In this document: positions 16,850 to 25,310 of the stretch, piece by piece
Layout of the letters: each line of letters starts with the position of its first letter
Numbering within the stretch: the stretch's first letter is position 1
DNA from: Spiribacter salilacus
GTDB lineage: Bacteria; Pseudomonadota; Gammaproteobacteria; Nitrococcales; Nitrococcaceae
Assembly: GCF_009649225.1 (NCBI RefSeq)
Contig: NZ_WJPP01000001.1
Span: forward strand, 62,001 to 126,000
DNA: 64,000 nt
Direction: 5' to 3'
Program-made: the position numbers and the translations under genes
The notes under the pieces: generated by a model
Told to the model about the DNA's origin: nothing
The model's input: the letters and a program-made list of their open reading frames with translations, nothing else
Database searches by the model: none

Positions 16850-17302
16850 CTAGGGCAACACCTGGGTGATCTCCTGATCGCTTAAATGCAGCCAAAATGC
16901 CGTGATGATGGCGTGGGCCCGCTCGATTCCGTCTGCGTCTGGGGGAACTGGCCACGTTAGGGGGTGCCCTGGCGGGATGGCAACTCGGTTTAAGATAACA
17001 CCCTCTAAGTTTTCGGTAATTCGAATCGCCTGGAAAAGGGTGGCTTGCAGCGGCCAGCGATAGTGTGAGGGTGCTTCGGTTGCGCCAGCTAGGCCCATTT
17101 GGGGCAGGCGCTCTGCCTTGAATTGCTGCCACGCCGCAACTAAGTCAGATTGCTCGATGCCGCGTACACGCGTTCGTTTTTGGATCTCGCTGAGACTAGC
17201 GGTTAAATCATCCTCGGTGGGGTTGATAAACACCGTTCGCCCCTTTGTCATTTCCTCATAAAGCGATCTAGGAACTTCCGGTCGAATAAAACCCCTAGCC
17301 AT
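16850..17302 (-). CDS. hypothetical protein, 150 aa
   Basis: I do not recognise this family. The protein is soluble, with no signal peptide or membrane segment. It has mixed helices, a Pro-rich stretch near residues 110-125 (AIPPGHPLTWPVPPDADG) and a C-terminal helix. It lies 24 nt upstream of sufE in the same direction and could be co-transcribed with it. Codon use looks like its neighbours, and the start ATG at 17302 is unopposed. It is probably a real lineage-restricted gene. Confidence 0.6.
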   Translation of the reverse strand: MARGFIRPEVPRSLYEEMTKGRTVFINPTEDDLTASLSEIQKRTRVRGIEQSDLVAAWQQFKAERLPQMGLAGATEAPSHYRWPLQATLFQAIRITENLEGVILNRVAIPPGHPLTWPVPPDADGIERAHAIITAFWLHLSDQEITQVLP

Positions 17303-17415
17303 TTGGCGTACCTCTAAAAGTGCTATAGATTGGTTTTCTGTTTTCTCGTTTTAATCGAAATAGCCGAAGCGCTTTACAACCAGCAGACCAACGGTGGCGT
17401 ATCTGGGAGCAACGT

Positions 17416-18618
17416 ATGAGCAGTAAAAAGGTTTGCTGGGTTGGGTTGGGGTTAGTAGCCGGCCTATCCACCGCATCGATGGCAACCGAGTTATCTGAAG
17501 TTGCGCCCGCTCAGTTTTTTATTGAACAGCCATTTTCAGAGTATGGGTCGCTGCATTATGGGGCGCTGAGCGCGCCTGACGAGCAGCACTACTATGGGGG
17601 GCTATCCATTGGTGAAAGCACGATTAGCGCGTTTCAAGCCGAGGCTAATACGTTGTCTCAGGCCAATAATGCGCTCTACCCAGACCTCGATCAGACGTTT
17701 TTTTATGGTGGAACGCGGGCTGATTTTCAGGTGCAAGGTCTAGCCGCAGATTTTAGCCTAAACGGTGAATGGCGAACCCAAATTGCTAGCTCTCAAGTGA
17801 CTGCAGCGGGCGTTGAGGCCCGTTATGGCCATTACATTGGGCTGCAACGAGGCGGCGTGGAGTTAGGTGGGTTTCAACTTAGTCGTGGTAGCAAAGCGGT
17901 TGGGCAGGGGCTGAATTTAGCCATTGATATGGGGCGGTTTGAACTGGCCTATCAGGCCATCGACAGCGAGTTTGATGCCAGCGTTCAGCGACTGGCTTTG
18001 CAGTGGCAAACGAACCCGCGCTGGGAGCTCACACTTGCCCTAGAGCGGGCACGCAACGATCTGTTTACCGCGGTGAATGATGATCAGATTTTGTTCAGCG
18101 TTGAACGCTTTTTTGGCGTAACAGAAAACCCGCAAGAACGGGGTTTTAGTAAGGTTGTTGGCTTAGGCGTTGGTGTTGGGTTGGCGGCGGCGGCCGTTAG
18201 CTCGGGTAGTAGTGATCGGGATGGTGCGCCCCGATTTTTAGCCCGCGATGAGGCGGCAGCCGAGATTTTGAACGAAATAAATCCAGTGTCTGTTGAGGAA
18301 AATCGCGAACATGGGGGCTGGATTTACTTAAACGCCGATAACAGCTTTAGCTATACCGAGCCAGTGGCAGGCACCTCAGGCAGTGTCAATATTGGCAGTC
18401 CGTTTAACTCCGTTCCCGAAGGCACGCTCGCGAACGCCAGCTATCATACCCACGGCGGGCCCGACCCTCGGTACAACAATGAAGAATTCTCGCCGCAGGA
18501 TTTGTTCTTTAACCGGCTTTATCAGCTTGATGGTTACCTGGGTACGCCAGCGGGGTTTATGAAGCTACATGATGTCAGTACTGAGCAAATAAGGGTGCTT
18601 GGCGTTATCAATAATTAA
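17416..18618 (+). CDS. exported protein with C-terminal DUF4329-like (JAMM-like) domain
   Basis: 400 aa. Residues 1-23 look like a Sec signal ending SMA before TEL. Residues about 30-235 are Tyr/Phe/Gln-rich with alternating polar-hydrophobic strands (FELAYQAIDSEF, RWELTLALERA), like a beta-rich surface or outer-membrane domain. A short Gly/Ala hydrophobic stretch near 245-262 links to a C-terminal domain matching the DUF4329 pattern. That domain has His344-Thr-His346, then Ser359-x2-Asp362 in FSPQD, plus upstream glutamates near residue 300. This resembles the HxH...SxxD metal site of JAMM/MPN peptidases. Role unknown; a secreted peptidase or polymorphic-toxin-like part is possible. Confidence 0.65.
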   Translation: MSSKKVCWVGLGLVAGLSTASMATELSEVAPAQFFIEQPFSEYGSLHYGALSAPDEQHYYGGLSIGESTISAFQAEANTLSQANNALYPDLDQTFFYGGTRADFQVQGLAADFSLNGEWRTQIASSQVTAAGVEARYGHYIGLQRGGVELGGFQLSRGSKAVGQGLNLAIDMGRFELAYQAIDSEFDASVQRLALQWQTNPRWELTLALERARNDLFTAVNDDQILFSVERFFGVTENPQERGFSKVVGLGVGVGLAAAAVSSGSSDRDGAPRFLARDEAAAEILNEINPVSVEENREHGGWIYLNADNSFSYTEPVAGTSGSVNIGSPFNSVPEGTLANASYHTHGGPDPRYNNEEFSPQDLFFNRLYQLDGYLGTPAGFMKLHDVSTEQIRVLGVINN

Positions 18619-19432
18619 CGCCTCCAATCGCTTTGGTAATTTGCCCGGCGGCATTGCATACCTGCTTAGCGAGTTGCGGGAGTATTGTGTCATTAATCCG
18701 GGTAACAGGGCCTGAGATAGACACACCGGCAACGGCCTCACCGTATTCGTTGAATATCGGAGCTGCAAGACATCGCATACCCAACGTGCTTTCCTCATCA
18801 TCAAGTGACCATCCACGCAGTTTGATCTTTGTTAATTCTTCCACTAACGCCAAGGGGCAAATAATGGTTTTGTCCGTTAATTGCGCCAGCGCATGGTTTT
18901 TGGTCCAAGCCTGAATGGTGTTGTCGGGTAATTGAGCGAGCAGCATCTTTCCGATCCCTGAGGCGTGCAGCGGCCCCCGTGTGCCGGGGCGAAAAAACGC
19001 ACGGATGGGGTGATGCGTTTCTACTTGGGAAAGAAACACCACGTCATCGCCGTCAAGTACGCCCAGGTTGCAGGTTTCACCGGTTTGCGTCATTAACTCA
19101 CGCATTGTCTGACGGCTGGCCTCGAGATAGTTCATGCGGCGTCGAAAAGCGCTTCCAATACGGAACGCCTCTATCCCAATAGACCAAGTTTGGGAGGCGC
19201 TATCAAATTCCACTAAACCACGACGCTGTAGGGTGATGAGTAAGCGGTACAAAGTGCTGGCGGCAATGCCAGTGTCGATCGATAGATTGCTGAGCGTTTG
19301 TGGGTGTTCCTCGGCGGCTAACTGCTCCAGAAGTTGCAGGCCGCGGTCGAGTGCTTGATTAATGGCGGCCGGCTCAGATTCTTGGCTTTGGCGTGGTCGT
19401 CCGCGCCGTCGGTGATCGCTGGGATTTTCCAT
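18608..19432 (-). CDS. bhcR: IclR family regulator of the beta-hydroxyaspartate cycle
   Basis: 274 aa from ATG 19432; an in-frame GTG at 19450 gives 280 aa and is also possible. The N-terminus is basic (RRRGRPRQS), followed by an IclR winged helix (LQLLEQLAAEEHPQTLSN to TLYRLLITLQRRGLV). The C-terminal effector domain has GPLHASGIGKMLLAQL and GMRCLAAPIFNEYGEAVAGVSISGP. It is divergent from bhcABCD, the arrangement described for bhcR in Paracoccus, where BhcR controls the cycle in response to glyoxylate. Its 3' end overlaps the DUF4329 gene by 11 nt. Confidence 0.85.
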   Translation of the reverse strand: MENPSDHRRRGRPRQSQESEPAAINQALDRGLQLLEQLAAEEHPQTLSNLSIDTGIAASTLYRLLITLQRRGLVEFDSASQTWSIGIEAFRIGSAFRRRMNYLEASRQTMRELMTQTGETCNLGVLDGDDVVFLSQVETHHPIRAFFRPGTRGPLHASGIGKMLLAQLPDNTIQAWTKNHALAQLTDKTIICPLALVEELTKIKLRGWSLDDEESTLGMRCLAAPIFNEYGEAVAGVSISGPVTRINDTILPQLAKQVCNAAGQITKAIGGVNY

Positions 19433-19450
19433 TATCACTTCAACCCTCAC

Positions 19451-19586
19451 TGCAAAAAATAAAACTCCCCAACATTAACAGCACCTTAGGAATTTTCAAT
19501 CATTTATGAAATATTTTTTTGAAAAAATAGAAAAAATTTTTCAATGACGTAATCTAAAAGCGAGGACGATTAAATGGATTATATCG
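19451..19586. promoter_or_regulatory. bhcR-bhcA divergent control region
   Basis: 136-nt, very AT-rich gap. It contains the inverted repeat TTGAAAAA (19519-19526) / TTTTTCAA (19537-19544) with a 10-nt spacer, and a smaller one, TTTCA (19494-19498) / TGAAA (19507-19511). IclR proteins bind short palindromes between divergent genes, so these are candidate BhcR operators. The A/T bias raises the chance of fortuitous repeats. Confidence 0.45.
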
Positions 19587-19597
19587 ATGATCGCTAA
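19574..19597 (+). CDS. 7-codon leader reading frame overlapping the bhcA start
   Basis: ATG at 19574 is placed 7 nt after GAGGA (19562-19566), an ideal ribosome-binding distance. It opens a frame MDYIDDR that stops at TAA 19595-19597, past the bhcA ATG at 19587 and in a different frame. The bhcA start itself has no well-spaced site of its own. The leader may deliver ribosomes to bhcA by coupling, or may be chance. Confidence 0.35.
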   Translation: MDYIDDR

Positions 19598-20759
19598 CAA
19601 CCCGATTTTCATCCCTGGCCCTACCAACATTCCAGAGCGCTTGCGTTTGGCAATGGCAAAGGCAGCATGGGATCACCGAAGCCCTGCTTTTGGTGAAATT
19701 ATTAGCCCAATCGCCAAAGGACTTCAGCAGATTTTTGGCGATCCGGGCGCTCACGTTGCCTTTTTTACAGGCAGTGGCACCACGGGTTGGCAATCCGTTT
19801 TAGTGAACTTGCTTGCGCCTGGGCAAAGGGTGTTGGCGGTGCGCAACGGCATGTTTTCTGAGCGCTGGATCGCTTTAGCGCAAGACCTTGGGTTAGTGGT
19901 TGATATCATCGAGGCGCCGTGGGGGCAGGGTGCGCCAATCGCTGAGCTTGGCGATGCGCTAGCGCAAGATTCAGCCCATCAGATTGCTGCGGTGTTGGCG
20001 GTTCATAATGAGACTTCAACCGGTGTAAGGAGTGATATCGCAGCCATTCGGCAAGCGTTGGATGGCACCAAACACCCCGCCTTGTTGTGTGTGGATGGGG
20101 TTAGCTCCATCGCATCAATGCCTTTTAAAATGCAGGAATGGGGCGTAGATGCCGCGGTAGCAGGCTCGCAGAAGGGCTTTATGCTGCCCACGGGCCTTGC
20201 CATTGTTGCACTCAGCGATAAAGCGCGAGCGTTGGCAGCGGCCAATAAGGGCCCCAAGGGCTGTTTGAACTTAGAGATTCTTTTTACTGCTCTTACGGCG
20301 GGTAGCTTTCCATTTACCCCGGCAGTAAGCCTTGTAAGTGGTCTTGCTGAAAGTATCGAAATGTTATTAGAAGAAGGGCTGCCGCAGGTGCATGCACGGC
20401 ATCGGCATATTGCACAAGGCGTGCGTGCGGCGGTTACCGCTTGGGGCCTTGAACCCGTGGCCCATTCCCCCGAGCTTTTTTCCGATACGGTGACTGCCAT
20501 TCGTGTACCGCCCGGTTACAGCGGCAATGCGGTGGTCGAGCATGCCCGTAACCGTTACGCGATGAACTTTGGCATTGGCCTGGGTCCGGATGGAGATCGC
20601 GTTTTTCGGATTGGGCATTTGGGTTACCTGAGCGAGGCAATGGTGCTTTCAGGCTTAGCAGTGGCAGAGATGACACTCCACGATTTGAATTTCTCCCTCA
20701 CATTGGGAGCGGGAGTGGCGGCTGCCCAGCGGCATTTTTCGGATAAAACGGAGGCATAG
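19587..20759 (+). CDS. bhcA: L-aspartate:glyoxylate aminotransferase (beta-hydroxyaspartate cycle)
   Basis: 390-aa class V PLP aminotransferase. The N-terminal NPIFIPGPTNIPE and the PLP-lysine context AVAGSQKGFMLPTGLA match the BhcA branch of serine/alanine-glyoxylate aminotransferases. It makes glycine from glyoxylate with aspartate as donor, which returns as iminosuccinate at the end of the cycle. Assignment as BhcA and not a photorespiratory-type SGAT rests on the bhcB, bhcC and bhcD genes following in order and bhcR diverging. The start at 19587 is the only ATG that keeps the conserved N-terminus, and it is overlapped by a 7-codon leader frame. Confidence 0.9.
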   Translation: MIANNPIFIPGPTNIPERLRLAMAKAAWDHRSPAFGEIISPIAKGLQQIFGDPGAHVAFFTGSGTTGWQSVLVNLLAPGQRVLAVRNGMFSERWIALAQDLGLVVDIIEAPWGQGAPIAELGDALAQDSAHQIAAVLAVHNETSTGVRSDIAAIRQALDGTKHPALLCVDGVSSIASMPFKMQEWGVDAAVAGSQKGFMLPTGLAIVALSDKARALAAANKGPKGCLNLEILFTALTAGSFPFTPAVSLVSGLAESIEMLLEEGLPQVHARHRHIAQGVRAAVTAWGLEPVAHSPELFSDTVTAIRVPPGYSGNAVVEHARNRYAMNFGIGLGPDGDRVFRIGHLGYLSEAMVLSGLAVAEMTLHDLNFSLTLGAGVAAAQRHFSDKTEA

Positions 20760-20764
20760 CGAGG

Positions 20765-21712
20765 ATGCAAATACCCGATTACAAAGATGTGTTAGCAGCG
20801 CATGAGCGCATTCGGCCTTGGATACATCAAACCCCCGTTCTGACAAGCAGTTACTTCAATGAGCGAACGGGTGCGGAGCTGTTTTTTAAATGTGAGAACT
20901 TCCAAAAAGCCGGTGCCTTTAAGGCGCGCGGCGCAACTAATGCCGTATTTGGTTTGCCGCAAGAATCCCTTGCCGCCGGCGTGGCAACACATAGCTCAGG
21001 AAATCATGCGCTGAGTTTGGCCTATGCGGCGGGCGCGCGAGGCATTCCGTGTCATGTCGTTATGCCGCATACGGCACCGCAGGCCAAAAAAGATGCGGTG
21101 ATGGGGTATGGGGGGCAAATAACCGAGTGTGAAGCGTCGACCTCCGCGCGTGAGGCGGCATTTGCTGAGTTACAAGCCCGCACCGGGGCAGATTTTGTTC
21201 ATCCCTATAATGACCCGCGCGTTATTGCCGGGCAGGCCACTTGCTCGCGTGAGTTGGTGCAGCAAGTGTCTGAATTGGATGTGGTTATCGCGCCGATCGG
21301 CGGAGGGGGCATGATTTCTGGGTGCTGTTTAACGCTGACGGCCATCGCACCGGAGACCGCGATTTATGCGGCTGAACCGCAGCAGGCTGATGACGCGGCA
21401 CGTAGCTTGAAGGCCGGCCGATTGATTGCCGATGACGCGCCGCAAACCATTGCTGACGGGCTAAAAGTGCCAATGAAAGATTTGACTTGGCATTTTGTTC
21501 GCGAGCATGTCACCGACATTCTCACGGTAGATGAGCAATCGATTATTGATGCCATGCGACTGGTGTGGCAGCGGATGAAGATCGTGATTGAACCAAGCTG
21601 CGCCGTTCCGGTGGCAGCGATTCTGAACAATCCCAACGTTTTCGCCAACAAGCGCGTTGGCATCATCATTACTGGCGGTAATGTCGACTTGGAGAGACTA
21701 CCATGGCAATAG
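20765..21712 (+). CDS. bhcB: beta-hydroxyaspartate dehydratase
   Basis: 315-aa fold type II PLP enzyme of the threonine/serine dehydratase family. The PLP lysine is in the motif KAGAFKARGA, the phosphate-binding loop is SSGNHA, and a Gly-rich loop GGGGMISG follows. There is no ACT regulatory domain, unlike biosynthetic IlvA. In the cycle it dehydrates (2R,3S)-beta-hydroxyaspartate to iminosuccinate. It sits 5 nt after bhcA and overlaps bhcC by 10 nt. Taken alone it could be called threonine or serine dehydratase; the operon decides. Confidence 0.9.
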   Translation: MQIPDYKDVLAAHERIRPWIHQTPVLTSSYFNERTGAELFFKCENFQKAGAFKARGATNAVFGLPQESLAAGVATHSSGNHALSLAYAAGARGIPCHVVMPHTAPQAKKDAVMGYGGQITECEASTSAREAAFAELQARTGADFVHPYNDPRVIAGQATCSRELVQQVSELDVVIAPIGGGGMISGCCLTLTAIAPETAIYAAEPQQADDAARSLKAGRLIADDAPQTIADGLKVPMKDLTWHFVREHVTDILTVDEQSIIDAMRLVWQRMKIVIEPSCAVPVAAILNNPNVFANKRVGIIITGGNVDLERLPWQ

Positions 21713-22866
21713 CAACTGCATTAGATCAACTTGAAGTGGGCTTCGATGTGCCGGCCTTGCCCGGTATGCCGGAATCAGAAATTCAAACGCCTGCCTTAGT
21801 GCTCGATTTGGATGCACTCGAGCGCAACATTCGTAAAATGGGTGAAATTGCCAAGGCAATGGGCATGCGGCATCGATTGCATGGAAAGATGCATAAATCG
21901 GTGGACATCGCGCACCTGCAACAAGAGTTGGGCGGCGCCTGTGGGGTGTGTTGCCAAAAGGTGAGCGAAGCCGAGGTATTCGCGCGCGGCGGCATCATGG
22001 ATGTGTTGGTCACCAACCAAGTGCGCGATCCGGCCAAGATCGATCGACTGGCGCGGCTACCCTTGCTCGGTGCTCGCGCATTATGTTGTGTGGATGATAA
22101 AGACAATGTGGCTGATCTCTCTGCAGCAGCCACGCGGCATGGAACGCAAGTGGAGTGCCTGGTTGAAATTGACTGTGGTGCTGGCCGCTGCGGTGTCACA
22201 TCAACCAAAGCCGTTGTGGATATTGCTCAGGCGATTGCGATGGCTCCTGGGTTACGGTTTGCGGGTATACAGGCCTATCAGGGGGCCATGCAGCATTTGG
22301 AGTCGTTTGAAGAGCGGCGAGAAAAACTCGACATTGCCATTGGCATGGTGCGTGACGCGGTTGAGGCACTTCGTGCGCTAGGTTTGGAATGTGACATTGT
22401 TGCGGGCGGTGGCACCGGTTCTTATTATTTTGAAGGCGCTTCAGGCGTATATAACGAGCTTCAATGTGGGTCTTACGCCTTTATGGATGCCGATTATGGG
22501 CGCATCCGTGATGCAGACGGCCAACGTATTGATCAGGGCGAGTGGGAAAATGCGCTATTTATTCTGACCAGCGTGATGAGCCATGCCAAGCCCGATAAAG
22601 CCATTTGTGACGCGGGGCTTAAGGCCCAGTCAGTGGATAGTGGGCTGCCGTTTATCTACGGGCGTGACGATGTGGAGTATGTAAAGTGCTCCGATGAGCA
22701 TGGCGTGATTGCTGATCCCGATGGCGTACTTAAAGTCAATGAAAAGCTGCGTTTAGTGCCCGGGCACTGTGACCCAACCTGTAATGTGCACGATTGGTAT
22801 GTTGGCGTGCGAAATGGCGCTGTAGAAAGCATCTGGCCGGTATCGGCCCGCGGGCGGGCTTACTAA
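21703..22866 (+). CDS. bhcC: beta-hydroxyaspartate aldolase
   Basis: 387-aa fold type III PLP enzyme of the DSD1/D-threonine aldolase family. The PLP lysine is expected in RLHGKMHKS near residue 50-60, with the alanine-racemase-like barrel following and a C-terminal metal-binding region (GHCDPTCNVHDWYVGVR) carrying His and Cys ligands. It joins glycine and glyoxylate to beta-hydroxyaspartate, the carbon-carbon bond-forming step of the cycle. Its start lies inside the end of bhcB, so translation is coupled. Confidence 0.9.
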   Translation: MAIATALDQLEVGFDVPALPGMPESEIQTPALVLDLDALERNIRKMGEIAKAMGMRHRLHGKMHKSVDIAHLQQELGGACGVCCQKVSEAEVFARGGIMDVLVTNQVRDPAKIDRLARLPLLGARALCCVDDKDNVADLSAAATRHGTQVECLVEIDCGAGRCGVTSTKAVVDIAQAIAMAPGLRFAGIQAYQGAMQHLESFEERREKLDIAIGMVRDAVEALRALGLECDIVAGGGTGSYYFEGASGVYNELQCGSYAFMDADYGRIRDADGQRIDQGEWENALFILTSVMSHAKPDKAICDAGLKAQSVDSGLPFIYGRDDVEYVKCSDEHGVIADPDGVLKVNEKLRLVPGHCDPTCNVHDWYVGVRNGAVESIWPVSARGRAY

Positions 22867-22867
22867 C

Positions 22868-23794
22868 ATGCAGTGGATTGATGAGCTCAGCGTCAAAAAA
22901 TGTGTTGATCGAAAAGCGGCCTTTGACGCGATGAAGGCCGTCTTTCAGGCGATGGATGCCAATCATGCGCAGTCTTTTCCAGTGGTTCGTGAGGCGATTG
23001 GTCATGCCGATGCGCTATTTGGGTTTAAGCCGGGTTTTGATCGTGACTCCATGACGCTTGGCGTTAAGGCAGGGGGTTATTGGCCGAATAACCATCAGCG
23101 TAATTTGGCTAATCATCAGTCAACGATATTGTTGTTTAACCCTGACACGGGTCAGTGTGAAGCGGTGGTGGCGGGCAATGAAATAACGGCTTTGCGCACA
23201 GCGGCCGCCGCGGCGGTATCCATTCATGCCCTTGCTCCAGCCAAGTCAAAAGTGCTGGGGATCATTGGCGCGGGGCACCAGTCTGCGTATCAGCTAGAGG
23301 CAGCGCTGGATACCTTACCGTTTGAACAGGTACTGGGATGGAATCATCGCTCTGGCCGGATGCGTCACCTACAGGCGATTGCAGAGCAGCACAACGTGCC
23401 CTTTGTCGAGACTGACCTAACGCATCTGGGTGCTGAATCTGACTGCATTATTACCATTACCTCCAGCTTCTCGCCGGTGTTGCTGGATTCTCATGTGGTT
23501 GGCCCCACTCACATCGCCGCGATGGGCACCGATACGGTTGGCAAACAAGAGCTGGAGGCTTCACTCGTGGCGCGGGCTAATTGCTTTGCGGAACTTCCGG
23601 TGCAGTCTGCGCAGTTGGGGGAATGCCAACACGCCGTTAGCCAGGGCGATCTTGCAGTGGGCGACATCCAGTGTATCGGTGGGGTGCTCTCCGGCCGACT
23701 GTCGGGTCGTCATGGTGGCGAGGTCACTTTATTTGATGGCAGTGGCGTGGGTTTGCAGGACATTGCTCTAGCGCGCGCTGCGCTTAGGGCCTAA
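22868..23794 (+). CDS. bhcD: iminosuccinate reductase
   Basis: 308-aa member of the ornithine cyclodeaminase/mu-crystallin family. It shows a dinucleotide-binding loop GIIGAGHQSAYQLEA near residue 135, a preceding NEITALRTAAAAAV segment, and ITSSFSPVL after the Rossmann core. BhcD reduces iminosuccinate to aspartate, regenerating the amino donor used by BhcA. It begins 1 nt after the bhcC stop and closes the operon. The next gene (crcB) follows after 41 nt and is functionally unrelated. Confidence 0.88.
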   Translation: MQWIDELSVKKCVDRKAAFDAMKAVFQAMDANHAQSFPVVREAIGHADALFGFKPGFDRDSMTLGVKAGGYWPNNHQRNLANHQSTILLFNPDTGQCEAVVAGNEITALRTAAAAAVSIHALAPAKSKVLGIIGAGHQSAYQLEAALDTLPFEQVLGWNHRSGRMRHLQAIAEQHNVPFVETDLTHLGAESDCIITITSSFSPVLLDSHVVGPTHIAAMGTDTVGKQELEASLVARANCFAELPVQSAQLGECQHAVSQGDLAVGDIQCIGGVLSGRLSGRHGGEVTLFDGSGVGLQDIALARAALRA

Positions 23795-23835
23795 GCTAGG
23801 TTTGCTATTGGGCGGCTTAAGTTAGGGGTTTATCA

Positions 23836-24234
23836 ATGCCGGCAGTCAATGAGTGGGTGGCGGTCGCTAGCGGCGGGGCGCTGGGCGCTACATTGCGTTT
23901 TAGTGTGGTTATGTTGGCAGATCGGGTGTTACCGCGTGGCTTTCCTTGGGGAACGCTTTTCGTTAACGTTTTGGGCAGCGCAGTAATTGGCGTCGTATTT
24001 GTTCTTCTCATTGAGCGCGGCTTACTGAGTCCAGCATGGCGTAGTTTTTTAACGATTGGGTTGTTGGGCGCGTTTACGACGTTTTCTGCATTCTCCTTAG
24101 AAGCGGTCTCCTTATTAAATACTGGTGAAGCAGGGCGTGCTGCGGTCTATGTGCTTGCGAGTGTCATGCTCTGCATTGCAGCGGCAATGGTAGGCATGGC
24201 AATAGCGCGTGGCTTAATAACGGTGTTTGTGTAG
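23836..24234 (+). CDS. crcB: fluoride-specific channel Fluc/CrcB
   Basis: 132 aa with four membrane segments and the CrcB signature: GGALGATLRF near the start, FPWGTLFVNVLGS in the second segment, and GLLGAFTTFSAFSLE in the third, including the Phe residues and the TTFSxFS sodium/fluoride pathway. It works as an antiparallel dimer that lets fluoride out of the cell. No fluoride riboswitch-like structure is evident in the 41 nt upstream, so it may be constitutive or read through from bhcD. Confidence 0.93.
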   Translation: MPAVNEWVAVASGGALGATLRFSVVMLADRVLPRGFPWGTLFVNVLGSAVIGVVFVLLIERGLLSPAWRSFLTIGLLGAFTTFSAFSLEAVSLLNTGEAGRAAVYVLASVMLCIAAAMVGMAIARGLITVFV

Positions 24235-24245
24235 CCGGGGGGTTG

Positions 24246-25310
24246 ATGTCTTCACGGATAACTAGCGTTGATACGGCGCGTTTTCTCGCCATTGCTCTGG
24301 TGTTCTATGGGCATTTTGTTGAGCAGCTCATGTACTTGGGCAGTGACCCAGCCGGGGTACATTATAAATGGGTGTACTCATTTCATATGCCGTTATTCTT
24401 TTTGCTTTCTGGCGTGGTTTACAGTGAGCGGCCCCTTATTCTGCGTCGTCGATTGGTGCCTTATTTTGTCTTCGGGCTGATACCAGCCGTCATTGCGCTA
24501 CTGGGTGTTCCTGGTTGGTTCCCCACCGTCGATTTATCGACGAATGCCGGATACATAGATGGTTTGATTAGCACCGTCATGGGCCTGCCGGCCTTTAGTA
24601 TTCCTTTGTGGTTTCTTGCCAGTTTGCTGGCGTTGGAGCTTTTGCATCAGTGGTTGGGCCGATTTTGGCGTAGCCCAAGCCGGTTGGTCATTGCCATTGT
24701 GGGCTTCTACGCGCTGGGTTATGTATTCAATCGATACGTAGATGTGCTGGCACATAACCTGATTTTTTGGATGATCCATGTGGTGCCGTTGGGGTATGCG
24801 TTTTACCTTACCGGCATCTTGCTCCGCCGTAGTGGCCTGCTTGAGCGCAGTTACACCCGGTTACAGATATTCGGCGTGTTCCTAGTTTGTGTGGTTGTGG
24901 TCACACTGACTTTCGATCTTAACCAAGGGCCGTTTCGGCTGCTCGATGTGGTGGTCATGATGTTTGGTACGGTGGGGAATCCGCTGTTATTTCCATTAAC
25001 AGCGCTTGTGGGAAGCGCAATGGTTATTCTGCTGGCGCGCGTCCTCCCAGATTGGCGATGGCTGCAACATCTTGGGGAGATCACCATTATTATCTATGGT
25101 TTGCATGGCCTGTTTTATCATTTCATTAACCCCCCACTCGCAGCGTGGATAACTGCACATTTACCTGTGGGTTCAAGTTTTGGGGTGGGCGTGTTTTCTG
25201 CGGTAGTTGTGTTGCTGAGTTTAGCGGTGGCCGTGCCATTGGCATTGCTCATTGAGCGCTATGCCCCAGAAATGGCTGGCCGCCGCCGTCAGGTTTTAGC
25301 TAAAACGTAA
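24246..25310 (+). CDS. acyltransferase 3 family membrane protein
   Basis: 354 aa from ATG 24246; a TTG at 24243 is directly before it. About ten hydrophobic segments are visible. The family marker near the start is VDTARFLAIALVFYGHFVEQ, with the conserved His, followed by YSFHMPLFFLLSGVVY. Such proteins move acetyl or other acyl groups onto extracytoplasmic sugars or lipids (OafA/YrhL group). No polysaccharide cluster is nearby, so the acceptor is unknown. It follows crcB by 11 nt and overlaps the convergent DsrE-like gene by 11 nt. Confidence 0.88.
   Translation: MSSRITSVDTARFLAIALVFYGHFVEQLMYLGSDPAGVHYKWVYSFHMPLFFLLSGVVYSERPLILRRRLVPYFVFGLIPAVIALLGVPGWFPTVDLSTNAGYIDGLISTVMGLPAFSIPLWFLASLLALELLHQWLGRFWRSPSRLVIAIVGFYALGYVFNRYVDVLAHNLIFWMIHVVPLGYAFYLTGILLRRSGLLERSYTRLQIFGVFLVCVVVVTLTFDLNQGPFRLLDVVVMMFGTVGNPLLFPLTALVGSAMVILLARVLPDWRWLQHLGEITIIIYGLHGLFYHFINPPLAAWITAHLPVGSSFGVGVFSAVVVLLSLAVAVPLALLIERYAPEMAGRRRQVLAKT

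Noticed and set aside
20765-21712. Calling this gene threonine dehydratase (ilvA)
   Set aside because: No ACT domain, and it sits in the exact bhcABCD order.
23795-23835. Fluoride riboswitch before crcB
   Set aside because: Only 41 nt are available and no pseudoknot-like pairing or conserved core is visible.
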